From contig JAHLWH010000174.1 in assembly GCA_019058015.1 (NCBI GenBank), positions 1-46,216 of the forward strand: a DNA stretch of 46,216 nucleotides. Direction: 5' to 3'. The notes under the pieces were generated by a model that made no database searches, was not told the DNA's origin, and worked only from the letters and a program-made list of their open reading frames with translations. Shown here in pieces: positions 18,298-27,709 of the stretch. Each line of letters starts with the position of its first letter. Position 1 is the first letter of the stretch. The translations under genes were made by a program, and so were the position numbers. This stretch comes from Promethearchaeota archaeon. Its GTDB lineage: Archaea; Asgardarchaeota; Lokiarchaeia; Sigyniarchaeales; SOKP01.

Positions 18298-19485
18298 GTG
18301 ATACCACCTTGGCTAAGCTTTCTTCTGATAATTGCATTAATTATTATTTTTTCTAAAAAAGTGTTAGGTATCGTTTTATTTATTGGGGCACTATTATTTG
18401 GATTATTAACTCAAGTAGATATACTAAACTCAATTATTACAGTTTTTATAGATCCTTCAATTATCCTATTAGCACTTTGTGTAACTCTCATTCCTATTCT
18501 CGGTGGGATAATGGAAGAATCTGGCCTAATGCTTGAATTGGTTCAAAAAATGAAAGTTTCTAAGAAAATAGCCTTAATGGTTTCCCCTGGGCTTTTTGGG
18601 CTGCTACCCGTAGCAGGAGGTGCCTTAATGTCCGCACCAATATTAGATCAAATAGATCCAAACCTTAATCCTGATCGTAAGGTTGGAATCAATGTATGGT
18701 ATCGGCATGCATTAATTTTAATATATCCTTTATCATCAACTTTACTTGTAGCTAGTGTTTTATCTGGAATCTCATTGTATATTATCATTGTAGCTATGAT
18801 TATTCCATTCATCGTTATGATAATTATTGGATATTTCACATTACTCCGGCAAGTTGAAAAAACGGAAGAAATTAATACTCGCGATCTGAAAAGAGTTTTT
18901 ATTAATCTTATCCCTATTGTGATTGCGCCAATTATTGATTTTTTTGGTAGAACATTTCTAAATCTTTCCATTCCAGAGATTTTTCTACTTATTGGATTAT
19001 GTCTGAGTATTGGGGTTGCTTTAAAATTTGCAGAAATGCCATTCTCAACTATAAAAAGTATTGCCAAAAAAATGAAAGTGTGGCGATTTCCTCTTTTAAT
19101 TCTTGCAATGTTCTTATTTTTAGAGATATTTATAAAATCAGGGGTGCCTGAAGATATAGGAGCATTAGAGCTACCGTTTGTATTATTAATTTGCATCGGA
19201 TTTTTCCTTGGATTTGCTTTAGGGCGCGTTCTATTACCAATTTCAATTTTGATTCCGATTTATTTAATCCAAAACATCTTAACAATTATGCCCCTACTTG
19301 ATTTTGTATTTCTCTATTTTGCCACATTTCTAGGCTATTTAATGACCCCGCTCCATCCATGTGTTGCATATAGCATTCAATACTTCAAAACTGACTATAA
19401 AAAATCATTCAAATATGTTGCAATTCCCTCATTTATCTGTTTTGGAATATTATTAATTACATATTTGATTTTCAGTTTATTTTAA
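18298..19485 (+). CDS. DUF401-family integral membrane permease-like protein
   Basis: The 395-residue protein has about ten membrane helices. Its diagnostic segments are IPILGGIMEESGLM, PGLFGLLPVAGGALMSAPILD (about 99-119) and, near the C-terminus, LMTPLHPCVAYSIQYFK. These match the DUF401 family, which is related to the ion-transporter/ArsB-type permeases and is widespread in archaea and thermophilic bacteria. The transported substrate is not known. The frame starts at GTG 18298 (IPPWLSFLL follows), giving the first helix its normal position. A TATA-like AT stretch lies at about 18250-18285. Confidence 0.85.
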   Translation: MIPPWLSFLLIIALIIIFSKKVLGIVLFIGALLFGLLTQVDILNSIITVFIDPSIILLALCVTLIPILGGIMEESGLMLELVQKMKVSKKIALMVSPGLFGLLPVAGGALMSAPILDQIDPNLNPDRKVGINVWYRHALILIYPLSSTLLVASVLSGISLYIIIVAMIIPFIVMIIIGYFTLLRQVEKTEEINTRDLKRVFINLIPIVIAPIIDFFGRTFLNLSIPEIFLLIGLCLSIGVALKFAEMPFSTIKSIAKKMKVWRFPLLILAMFLFLEIFIKSGVPEDIGALELPFVLLICIGFFLGFALGRVLLPISILIPIYLIQNILTIMPLLDFVFLYFATFLGYLMTPLHPCVAYSIQYFKTDYKKSFKYVAIPSFICFGILLITYLIFSLF

Positions 19486-19579
19486 ACCCTTCACACGTTT
19501 TTTCGAGCGCGGAAGAACTGATATTCTAAAATTTTAGATAATTTTAAAAAAAAAATAGAAAAAAAGAGAATCGAAATAA

Positions 19580-20857
19580 TTAAGAATTAAGAATTGGAGG
19601 ACCTTTTCCACATTTTCTTCTATAATGCTTCTTATCTAATTTTAAAATACCAAAACTACTCTTATTTACAATATTTGTATAATTTTTTAAAAAAGTAAGG
19701 TGATAACAATTTATAGTAAATTTGAGTGGTTCTGAATGCAAATTAAATGGAATTATATCTCGAAAATCTTCCAGACTTACATTAAAATGATGTTCCTTTT
19801 CATTTTTTAGGTCAATAATAACAATTTCACTTGCATCAGATTCTTCAATTTCTTTCCCAACCGAGAGATCTTGAGCAATTTCAGACTTAATTATTAGCGC
19901 ATCAAATACAACACCTTCGACTACTTCTTTTATCAAATCTGATGAATTTACTAAACTTTTGAACCCTGAAATTTTCTTTTTAACAAAAATATGATTTTTA
20001 ACCTGGTAATTAATTGTGCTCATTTTAATTCCAATCTTATCACAAATTCTCGAAATCGAAATGGAATTAATATCTTTAGCAATTAATGCTAATGTGGTCA
20101 CCACACCTGCGATCACATCATCTTTTGTATTCTTGATAAATGGCCAAAATTTTCGTAGTATAATATTTGCACTTTTTCCAAAATCATTGTTAAAATTAAA
20201 GAATTCACAAATTTCATTTATTTTTTTAAGGATCAATTGTTTTCTATCTCTCTTAGCGTAAGCTGGATAATAACGAGATGATTCCATTAAAATTTCTTTA
20301 AAATCATTTTTACTTACGTTTAAAATGTTTTTAAACTGTAGAAAATCGAAATTGATTGCTTTTACTTTTAAAACCATAAAGAGAATAACGGGGACTAACT
20401 TCTCGGCAGATCTTCCTTTAGTTCCTTTTTTTAAATTTTTCCAAACATTCTTGAAAACGAAGATACAATCAATTTTTAACGAATTAGGAAGATGAAGGGC
20501 AGTTATGATACGATTAAATTCTGAATCAGCTATTTGAAGTACTAAATTGCTATATTCATTACAAATCCTTTGCATCTTTGACATTCGCTCTAACTCACAA
20601 GAGCGTGAATTTGCTCTCCTTTCTAAATTAGTCCCTAATTTTGTAGTTTTCTTAAGTTCATTAGAATAAACTTGAATTGAATCTTGATTATATGGAGAGT
20701 TATATTGAAAGATCGGTAAATCTAATGTTAATCCACAATTTCTACAAACATAACCACCACCAGACTCTATAATCTCGTCTGATCTACAGCCGTCACAGAA
20801 AAAATCATTCGTTTTTTCTGGTAAATCAAATATTGGAAGGTTTTTATTAAACATCAT
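19580..20857 (-). CDS. Divergent transcription factor B (TFIIB/TFB)-like protein
   Basis: The 425-residue protein has a TFB-type N-terminal zinc ribbon, with Cys pairs C21-x2-C24 and C38-x2-C41, the second in VCRNCGLTLD. A B-reader/linker-like stretch contains KLGTNLERR. Two cyclin-fold-like helical repeats follow at about 80-185 and 190-290; the second includes DDVIAGVVTTLALIAKD and SRICDKIGIKMSTINYQVK. A C-terminal extension of about 120 residues with no known match ends in KCGKGPPILNS. TFB recruits RNA polymerase to TATA-bound TBP. The extension and weak conservation suggest an alternative or specialised factor rather than the main TFB. Confidence 0.75.
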   Translation of the reverse strand: MMFNKNLPIFDLPEKTNDFFCDGCRSDEIIESGGGYVCRNCGLTLDLPIFQYNSPYNQDSIQVYSNELKKTTKLGTNLERRANSRSCELERMSKMQRICNEYSNLVLQIADSEFNRIITALHLPNSLKIDCIFVFKNVWKNLKKGTKGRSAEKLVPVILFMVLKVKAINFDFLQFKNILNVSKNDFKEILMESSRYYPAYAKRDRKQLILKKINEICEFFNFNNDFGKSANIILRKFWPFIKNTKDDVIAGVVTTLALIAKDINSISISRICDKIGIKMSTINYQVKNHIFVKKKISGFKSLVNSSDLIKEVVEGVVFDALIIKSEIAQDLSVGKEIEESDASEIVIIDLKNEKEHHFNVSLEDFRDIIPFNLHSEPLKFTINCYHLTFLKNYTNIVNKSSFGILKLDKKHYRRKCGKGPPILNS

Positions 20858-20889
20858 TTTTTATAGATCCGAAATTTAATTATCACTTG

Positions 20890-20958
20890 AATATGATAGG
20901 GTAGGAGTTTTAATTTTAAAGATTACGATTACCCTCTGAAAATGGCTTCTATCATATT
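20890..20958. repeat. 10-bp perfect inverted repeat upstream of the TFB-like gene
   Basis: AATATGATAG at 20890-20899 and CTATCATATT at 20949-20958 are exact reverse complements, 49 bases apart. They lie 33 to 101 bases before the start codon of the TFB-like gene. Confidence 0.5.
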
Positions 20959-20990
20959 TTAAATGGAATAAAATTGAATTCTTAAGGAAC

Positions 20991-21029
20991 AATCTAAGAT
21001 CTAGTATTCTTCATCAAAAATCTAAGATC
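20991..21029. repeat. Two direct copies of an 11-bp word
   Basis: AATCTAAGATC occurs at 20991-21001 and 21019-21029, 28 bases apart, upstream of the TFB-like gene. The word contains the near-palindrome ATCTAAGAT. Confidence 0.45.
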
Positions 21030-21230
21030 CATTAAATTGTTTAAAAGACGTCTCTGATAAAAATATAAAAAGAAACTGCAATTATATTTAAAAATTAATA
21101 AGTTTATTATGTCAAAAGTTCTTAAATTATTAAAAAATTATTTATGTGTAAAAAACTAAAAATTAATTTTTATCTAAAAATATTAGCCTAAATCTATTAG
21201 GGTGCGTTATTTGATATGTTTTAAAAAAAT

Positions 21231-21974
21231 TTATTCTAAATTTAATAATTTATTTAATTTTGGGGTAATCTCATCAGAAAAATCATAATATTGAAGAAAA
21301 AGATCCAAAAATTCATCGTAATCATTTTCATTTAAATTAAAATTTTGAAATATCAGGTTGCGCGAAATATCAGAAAGAGGAGTATTACTCATCCAATTTA
21401 AAAACTTACTAAAAAAATCGACATCGCCAGTTAAAATGTAACCTAAATTAATCCAAACTTTATCAGGAACAAGTCCCTCATTATTAAATAATGTTTTTTC
21501 GATAATCTCTAAGCTTTCTTTATTATTTTTAATTTTCTGTAATGCTTTAAAATTAACCCCATTACTTATTTTAAAGCTTTCAATGAATAGCTTTTGTGCT
21601 TCTATTTTATTCCCTGCAATTTCTTCAGTCAATCCCAAATAATAATAATTTACATCAAAAAATTGATTGATTTTTTTAGAAGCAATGAAAAATTCTTTTG
21701 CAGTATTATATTTCTTTTGCTTAAATTTTATTTTTCCTAGAATGTATTGTGATTCAAAATCTTCAGGATCGCTCAGTATTGCTTTATTGAGAAAATCTTC
21801 ACTTTCTTCAAATTTTCTTAACTTATAGAGAACCTTTGCCATAAAACCATAAGCAGTACTGTAATCACTATCAATTTCAAATATGTTTTTCAGAAGTTTG
21901 TATGCTTCTTCGATGTTATTCTCACTATATCTGAATTCCGCTTCCAACAACATGTTTTCTAATTTAGAATTCAT
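21231..21974 (-). CDS. TPR-repeat protein
   Basis: The 247-residue cytoplasmic protein has about four tetratricopeptide repeats in residues 1-145. Typical spacing is seen in AYGFMAKVLYKLRKFEESEDFLNKAI and in the next unit with YILGKIKFKQKKYNTAKEFF. The C-terminal 100 residues are helical and less regular. TPRs form a protein-binding superhelix; the partner is unknown. It lies on the same strand just downstream of the Ski2-family helicase (142 bases) and might be transcribed with it. Confidence 0.85.
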   Translation of the reverse strand: MNSKLENMLLEAEFRYSENNIEEAYKLLKNIFEIDSDYSTAYGFMAKVLYKLRKFEESEDFLNKAILSDPEDFESQYILGKIKFKQKKYNTAKEFFIASKKINQFFDVNYYYLGLTEEIAGNKIEAQKLFIESFKISNGVNFKALQKIKNNKESLEIIEKTLFNNEGLVPDKVWINLGYILTGDVDFFSKFLNWMSNTPLSDISRNLIFQNFNLNENDYDEFLDLFLQYYDFSDEITPKLNKLLNLE

Positions 21975-22116
21975 CTAATGGAACTCAAGAATTTTTTTAT
22001 CCAATATGGTTAATTTAATTTTATTATATTCTATTAATTAATTTTTCTGTAACTCATTATTAATTCCAATTTTTTTTTATTGAATTTAAAAAATCTGATG
22101 ATTTTTTCTTTTTATA

Positions 22117-24648
22117 TCATGCTAATGCATTAAATCCCTCAAATTCTTTCAATTTACTTTTATTTTTTCTTAATTTTGTTGATTGTATTATTGATTTACA
22201 GATTGTCAAGTTTAATCCTGTTTTATGCCGCAACATATGAGGGTTTTCAGAAAGAACTTTTGATGCTATGTGATATCCAGCATTAAACAAAATCCGACCC
22301 CTGACTCTTCCTACATTCCTTAACCTTAAAACTAAATCAAATAATTCTTCACGAATTCCGTGTGTAATTCGGATTATTAATGTTTCACATAAATTTGCAG
22401 TTTTATCATCATCTAGATAGGAAGCAATTATTCCAATAAATTTGATAATTCTGATAATGTTTTCTTTAATTGAAAATAAATCCCCCGCATAAATTTTGAA
22501 TTCATCTAAAACATTTTGTAAAGGTTCTTCATCTGCCCACCAAATGAGTGGTTTCATCATTTTCATATTTCTGATTCTCGATTCTGATTTCAATACAACA
22601 AAAGAACACTTAATTAAACTTTTATAATCATTAACCTCACCGTTTTCTAGCATTTTTCTAATTTTTACACCGCTTGATGGATACAGATATAATTTTATTA
22701 TTAATTTTCCAAAATTCGAGCAAATTAATTTATTTCTTTCTTTTAATAAAAGCCCTTTCTCAATTAAATAATCTAAAATATATTCTCCCCTGACGCTCTT
22801 AGGAATAATATCATTTACATATTTAGTTATATTTATATCCGTCTGAGAAACCAAAGATAAAAAAAAACTACTTACGTGATTGCAAAAAATAAAGCTACAA
22901 GAATTTTTTCCTAGTAGATCTTCTCCAACTCTATTATTAAAATTGCAACTACAGGTAATTCCGTTATCTATATTAAATCTTATATGAAAGATTCCAAAAT
23001 CAGTTTTGACAATTCCATCTATTGAATCCTTTGAAATATTTGTAATTTTTGTTTGATAGTTGGAATTTTTGATTTTTTCTAAAATTTCTGGATTTGAATG
23101 TAATTTCAATATATTTTCTGGTGTTATTTCTTTAATTCGTAGGAATTGATCTATGGGAATTATTTTATCCTTTATGCAATTCCAGTAATATGTTTTTTCA
23201 AAAAAATTTTTTAATTCATTAAATGAAATGGATTCTTGCTCAAAAACCCTTAATAATACTTGTTCTCTTAAAGTTTCAGTAGAATTTATGGCTGATTGAA
23301 TGGGATTGAATATAGGAACCAATCGCTTCCCATCCTCTCCAATTTGAAAATAGTGATCCTCCACCCATATTTTTTCTTCAATATTTTTTACAAGTATTAT
23401 TCCGTAACCTTTAAGATCTAAACCGGGTCTGCCTGCCCTGCCGAGCATTTGAAATATCTGATTTCTTGAAAAAGGCTCAAAATAAGTAAATCCATTGCTA
23501 AAATCTTCATAAAATTTAGAAAAATCAGTAATATTATCTACACTTGTTTGATACCTTTTAAAGTCTTTAATAATTACCATTCTTGCTGGTGTGTTTATTC
23601 CTGCCGAGAGAGTTGTTGTGGAACAAATTACTTTTAAAATTCTCTTATTGAAATATTCTTCGATTATTTGTCGTTCTTTTGAAAGAAGTCCTGCATGATG
23701 GAAAGCCACACCCGCTTTTATGCAGCTCTTTAATTCAGTAATTCCTCCCTTAATATTTTCTAATTGTTGGGATAATTTTTTACAAATTGATAGTTCTTGT
23801 GGATCCAACTTTTTCTTTATAAAATTTTTCAGGTAAAGAGCAAGCTTCTGTGCTTCCTTCCTTTTATTCATGAATATTATTATTTGGCCTTTTTTCTTTA
23901 AAATTTCATTTACATAATGTTTAATGGTCGAATCTTTATTTTGAGATACTTTAATATCATATTTTAAGGGAACCGGCCTTTCATTAGAAATTATTAAGAT
24001 AAATTCTTGCCCAAGTGAAGATAGCCAGTCGCAAAAAAATTCAGGATTTGCTACTGTGGCAGATAACGCAATAATTTGAGGATTAATCAAAAATTCATTC
24101 AATCTAACAATTAATGATTCTAACCGCGGACCTCTCTCGCTCTCACCAACACAATGTATTTCATCTATAATAATTGTAGTAATTTCATTAATCCATTTTT
24201 CTTCTTTATAATTTCTTAAGATTGAATCCATCTTCTCATAGGTAGTTATAATTATATCAGCTTTTTGGAGTTCCTTATCGTCAATGACAATATCCCCGAT
24301 TGATAATTCTGTTTTTATGCCATATTTGCTGTAGTTCTTTTTAAAATATTGATATTTCTCAGAAGCTAACGCTTTAAATGGTACTAAATAAACTGCCTTT
24401 CCGTAGTTTTTGAAAATATTATTAACAATACATAATTCGCCAATCAATGTTTTTCCGCTACCAGAAGGTGCGACAACCAAAAAGGATTTATTAAAATAGA
24501 GTCCCTTAATAATTGCTTCTTTTTGTATATCTCGTAAATAATAGATGTTATTTTTTAATAAGATTCTAATTATTCTCTCATCATCTATATATTGATTAAG
24601 TTCTGAGATTATTTCCTCCGGTGATTTTTCAAAATTAGTGGTTGTCAT
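22117..24648 (-). CDS. Ski2-family (Hel308-like) DNA/RNA helicase with an apparent SWIM zinc finger
   Basis: This 843-residue superfamily 2 ATPase has Walker A APSGSGKT (60-67), motif II DEIH (162-165), SAT (motif III, ALSATVANP) and motif VI QMLGRAGRPG. The layout matches Hel308/Ski2: RecA1, RecA2, winged helix and a ratchet-like helical domain, ending with helix-hairpin-helix-like residues (RLRNVGRVRGRILFNAGY). Between RecA2 and the C-terminal domains, near residues 560-600, an insert has the pattern C-S-C ... C-N-H, a SWIM-type zinc finger, which Hel308 itself lacks. Hel308 unwinds lagging strands at stalled forks; the SWIM insert suggests an added DNA or protein contact. ATG 24648 is the start. 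Confidence 0.88.
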   Translation of the reverse strand: MTTTNFEKSPEEIISELNQYIDDERIIRILLKNNIYYLRDIQKEAIIKGLYFNKSFLVVAPSGSGKTLIGELCIVNNIFKNYGKAVYLVPFKALASEKYQYFKKNYSKYGIKTELSIGDIVIDDKELQKADIIITTYEKMDSILRNYKEEKWINEITTIIIDEIHCVGESERGPRLESLIVRLNEFLINPQIIALSATVANPEFFCDWLSSLGQEFILIISNERPVPLKYDIKVSQNKDSTIKHYVNEILKKKGQIIIFMNKRKEAQKLALYLKNFIKKKLDPQELSICKKLSQQLENIKGGITELKSCIKAGVAFHHAGLLSKERQIIEEYFNKRILKVICSTTTLSAGINTPARMVIIKDFKRYQTSVDNITDFSKFYEDFSNGFTYFEPFSRNQIFQMLGRAGRPGLDLKGYGIILVKNIEEKIWVEDHYFQIGEDGKRLVPIFNPIQSAINSTETLREQVLLRVFEQESISFNELKNFFEKTYYWNCIKDKIIPIDQFLRIKEITPENILKLHSNPEILEKIKNSNYQTKITNISKDSIDGIVKTDFGIFHIRFNIDNGITCSCNFNNRVGEDLLGKNSCSFIFCNHVSSFFLSLVSQTDINITKYVNDIIPKSVRGEYILDYLIEKGLLLKERNKLICSNFGKLIIKLYLYPSSGVKIRKMLENGEVNDYKSLIKCSFVVLKSESRIRNMKMMKPLIWWADEEPLQNVLDEFKIYAGDLFSIKENIIRIIKFIGIIASYLDDDKTANLCETLIIRITHGIREELFDLVLRLRNVGRVRGRILFNAGYHIASKVLSENPHMLRHKTGLNLTICKSIIQSTKLRKNKSKLKEFEGFNALA

Positions 24649-24802
24649 TTTTTACTTAAGAGGTTCTTTAATTAATCTGGTTTGAACCTTTTTTAAATCA
24701 GTTAATTATTACTAAAATTGCAATTTATAAAGAAAAAATCTCAAATAAACTACAAATATCTCAATTAAAACCATTTAATACTTTTTTTTCTCACTTCTTT
24801 TA

Positions 24803-24810
24803 TTTAAATA
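24803..24810 (+). promoter_or_regulatory. TATA box TTTAAATA, leaderless spacing
   Basis: The box lies 25-32 bases before the ATG at 24835. That is the distance at which archaeal transcription starts, so the mRNA of the next gene is probably leaderless. Confidence 0.65.
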
Positions 24811-24834
24811 GTTTGATTTTATACTTCTACTAAT

Positions 24835-25260
24835 ATGGAATCAGAATTATTTGATCCAGATGACATAAAAATTTCATGCTCGGGAATATGGAAAACAGAA
24901 AGGGATCATGGTATTTTATATTTTGGGATTAAATTAGAGAATAACTCAGAATTTAATATTTATAATCTCAAATTTTTCTTACACAAAATTCCCATAGATA
25001 TGAAATTAGAGCCAAAACAAATTCATAGAATCCCAAATTTGAATCCAAAAACGAATATCTCAGTTTATTTCAGATTAATTCCTGGAAGAAATTATATTTT
25101 TGATACTGTAGAAGGGTTTGTTTCATATCGTGATCTGCGAGAAAAAATACATATTAGAGATATTGAGCCTTATGAAATCGAATTTCAAAGAGATTTTTAT
25201 ACAACGAATAAAATTTTCATAAGGAATTTGAATCAAAAAGTTAAGTCTTCTTCTATTTAA
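24835..25260 (+). CDS. Beta-rich cytoplasmic protein, adaptin-ear/CARDB-like, unknown function
   Basis: The 141-residue protein lacks signal and membrane segments. It reads as a single immunoglobulin-like beta-sandwich: GILYFGIKLENNSEFNIYNL, then LEPKQIHRIPNLNPKTNISV, then NYIFDTVEGFVSYRD. This alternation of N-N-S and L-x-P-K-x motifs is typical of CARDB and adaptin-appendage type domains that bind peptides. No sequence family can be named. It has its own TATA box and precedes the four-gene membrane operon by 76 bases on the same strand. Confidence 0.6.
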   Translation: MESELFDPDDIKISCSGIWKTERDHGILYFGIKLENNSEFNIYNLKFFLHKIPIDMKLEPKQIHRIPNLNPKTNISVYFRLIPGRNYIFDTVEGFVSYRDLREKIHIRDIEPYEIEFQRDFYTTNKIFIRNLNQKVKSSSI

Positions 25261-25301
25261 GTGTTTTCACCAATATAAAAAAAATTTTAGAGTTTTTTTT
25301 A

Positions 25302-25309
25302 TTTAAATA
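25302..25309 (+). promoter_or_regulatory. TATA box TTTAAATA for the four-gene membrane operon
   Basis: It lies 28-35 bases before ATG 25337, followed by the same kind of T-rich tract seen at the neighbouring promoter. Transcription should begin within a few bases of the start codon. Confidence 0.65.
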
Positions 25310-25336
25310 TACTTATTTGAACATCTATTTGATATT

Positions 25337-27709
25337 ATGGACAATTACTTATATCAAAGTGATACGACATTAGATACTCCGGACAGAGCAGATTATAAAT
25401 ATCATTATAATGAAGCAGAGAAATTGGAGAAAGAAGGAACTCTAGAAAGTCTTGAGTCGGCTATTGTTCATATTGAGATGGCAATCAATAATTTAAACGA
25501 GAATAAAACAATACTACCAGAAAAATCATTAGATTCTGAGTTAAAAAAATTCGCTGAACATCAATTAATGATTAAAACAAATTATCATGAGAAACGGATT
25601 ATTAAATTGTTAAAAGAGGTAGAAAATGAGGAGAAGAGAAAGGATTTTAAGAAATTGGTAAATTTTTATAAGAAAATAAGAGATTCAATGATTTTTTTAT
25701 ATAAATTAGGAAATAAAGGCATAAACATTAATGAAATAAATGAAGTAAAAGAGAAAATTAGTAAATTAACTAAAAAGATATTAAATGAGAATTTATCAAT
25801 CTCTTTGAACAAAAAATCAAGTAAAACTGAGCAGAAGCCACATTCAGTTGAATTTAAAGAGATTAATGCAGAATTTGAGGAAATCAATTTTGACACAAAT
25901 GATCAAATACCGTTACAGAATCATGATACTGAAGGAGAAATAAATATACCGGTAGAGGTTGAATCCATGGTAATTGATCAAAATGAATTAGCTCAATCAG
26001 AAATGATATTATTAAAGGATAATGAAGTGGAGGAGGATAGCATAAATTCACTTGAAAAAATCAACAATAAGAATTTCTTAGATCAAATGATGGTGATTTC
26101 AGATACTCCTGAAATTGAAGAATATAGCATGGAGAGTGAAATTTTAGATAAAAAATCGGTCAAAATGTTATTAGCCCAGTTAAGAAAAACGTTAATTGCT
26201 AATAATTACCAAATTTTCCCGATTGATTTTCAAGAATTATATAATAGGATTGATTTTCTTGCTATAAAGATCTTTCATATTAATGAATTTCTAGATATAT
26301 GTCATATTCTACCTTTGAGACTCGCTAAACTATACGGTTTATTACTTGTCTCAGAAAAAAAGATCGATTATAATAGTAATAATACAAATCTATCTCAGAT
26401 TGAGCGTAAAAATCTAGTAAAGTCATTAAAAGAAGATATAAAAGATGTTGTTCAGATCTTATCAAATGATCTTGAAAATGAGGGCCCAATCGCTAAAAAT
26501 TTCATTTCTTATATTAATGATGAAATTTCCTTACAAAAAAGTAGAATATCAAGTAAAGGCTATTTTTATTGTAGAGGTCGTATGCAATACAATTTCATAA
26601 TTCAGCCAATTATTATTTCCCAAAACAAAATTGGATTTTTGGAGAGGAATATTCCATATGCATTTCAACAATCTTCTGATTTATATATTATTAATATTAA
26701 TGATTTAAATGATCTATTAGGTTACTTGGAACAGAAAAAAAGTTCAATTGAAAAAATTTGTATCAAAAAGCAGCCACTTAATTTATTTATAGATAATAAG
26801 ATAAAATTAAGTAATGCTTTAAGGTTAATAAGCATCGTATTAGGAGTATTTGGGGTTTCTTACTTACTTTCATTGTTTGTAAATGATAAAATTTTTGTCA
26901 GTGTGTTTCAAGTATTACAAATTCCATTTATAATAGGAATAATACTTCTATTAGGTTTCTTTATATACATATATAAAAAAAACCAAGACAAGATCATTCA
27001 AAAATATAATCTACCTTTCGGATTTTCCCATCCTGATTTTGATGGGCAAAATTTATCTATTGCTTTGAATCAAATTAATCCTCCAGAAAGAGAGCAATTC
27101 CTATACGAAATTTACAATAAGCGTCCAATTCCCAATGATTTATTACAAAAGATCCAAAATCCTCACACTTTTTCGGAATTTGTTGAATTATTTGAAACAA
27201 ACTTAGTAAATATCGCATTAAATAATGAGAATTTAACTAAATTAAAACAATCTTTTAAATATTTTAAACAAAAACATAGTTTCTACAAAGCATATTGTAT
27301 TCTTCGGTCAATTCTTGTGTTGAAATTACGAGATTTTATAAGACATCGCTTGAATAAATCAACCGATGATATCCATAATATCCCTTCCCTACTAGATTTA
27401 ATATGCGCTGAATGTAATATCCCATTTAACAATGAGTCTATTAAAGCGATAAAAAGAATAGAGAAAATTCGGGAACTGAAGGGACAAATAAATCAATATT
27501 TTTTTACTCAAATTGTAAATATAGTATACGATATTATCGAAATAATTCAGAACAATACCAAATTGACTGAAGATCATAAAGAATTTAATAATTTTCATGA
27601 AGAAAATGTTCAAAAATTTGAAGAGAATACTATTTTTGAAAAAAGTATTGGTTATACGGGAGGAGACCCACCAGAAAATATATTTAAAGATTTCTTAAAG
27701 GATGATTAA
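25337..27709 (+). CDS. Operon gene 1: large membrane protein with HEPN-like C-terminal module
   Basis: The 790-residue protein has no signal peptide. Residues 1-160 are helical (TPR/MIT-like, with EAEKLEKEG and IVHIEMAINNL), and 165-260 are acidic and low in complexity. Residues 265-490 are folded and of unknown type. Two membrane helices lie at about 494-516 and 523-547, both termini facing the cytosol. The C-terminal module (about 623-740) is all-helical: FYKAYCILRSILVLKLRDFI, then PSLLDLI, then IKRIEKIRELKG, resembling a HEPN fold without the R-x4-6-H nuclease motif. The next gene starts within its last codons. I infer a scaffold subunit of a membrane complex together with the ATPase at 29330. 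Confidence 0.7.
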   Translation: MDNYLYQSDTTLDTPDRADYKYHYNEAEKLEKEGTLESLESAIVHIEMAINNLNENKTILPEKSLDSELKKFAEHQLMIKTNYHEKRIIKLLKEVENEEKRKDFKKLVNFYKKIRDSMIFLYKLGNKGININEINEVKEKISKLTKKILNENLSISLNKKSSKTEQKPHSVEFKEINAEFEEINFDTNDQIPLQNHDTEGEINIPVEVESMVIDQNELAQSEMILLKDNEVEEDSINSLEKINNKNFLDQMMVISDTPEIEEYSMESEILDKKSVKMLLAQLRKTLIANNYQIFPIDFQELYNRIDFLAIKIFHINEFLDICHILPLRLAKLYGLLLVSEKKIDYNSNNTNLSQIERKNLVKSLKEDIKDVVQILSNDLENEGPIAKNFISYINDEISLQKSRISSKGYFYCRGRMQYNFIIQPIIISQNKIGFLERNIPYAFQQSSDLYIININDLNDLLGYLEQKKSSIEKICIKKQPLNLFIDNKIKLSNALRLISIVLGVFGVSYLLSLFVNDKIFVSVFQVLQIPFIIGIILLLGFFIYIYKKNQDKIIQKYNLPFGFSHPDFDGQNLSIALNQINPPEREQFLYEIYNKRPIPNDLLQKIQNPHTFSEFVELFETNLVNIALNNENLTKLKQSFKYFKQKHSFYKAYCILRSILVLKLRDFIRHRLNKSTDDIHNIPSLLDLICAECNIPFNNESIKAIKRIEKIRELKGQINQYFFTQIVNIVYDIIEIIQNNTKLTEDHKEFNNFHEENVQKFEENTIFEKSIGYTGGDPPENIFKDFLKDD

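Larger units (their letters stand above)
20858..21230. other. Intergenic region upstream of the TFB-like gene, with repeats
   Basis: No gene is visible. It holds a perfect 10-bp inverted repeat (20890-20899 and 20949-20958) close to the TFB-like start and two direct copies of AATCTAAGATC (20991-21001 and 21019-21029). These could be operator sites for the downstream minus-strand gene. Confidence 0.5.

Noticed and set aside
18648-19196. 182-codon minus-strand frame inside the DUF401 gene
   Set aside because: Antisense shadow; the plus-strand protein has the family motifs and membrane topology.
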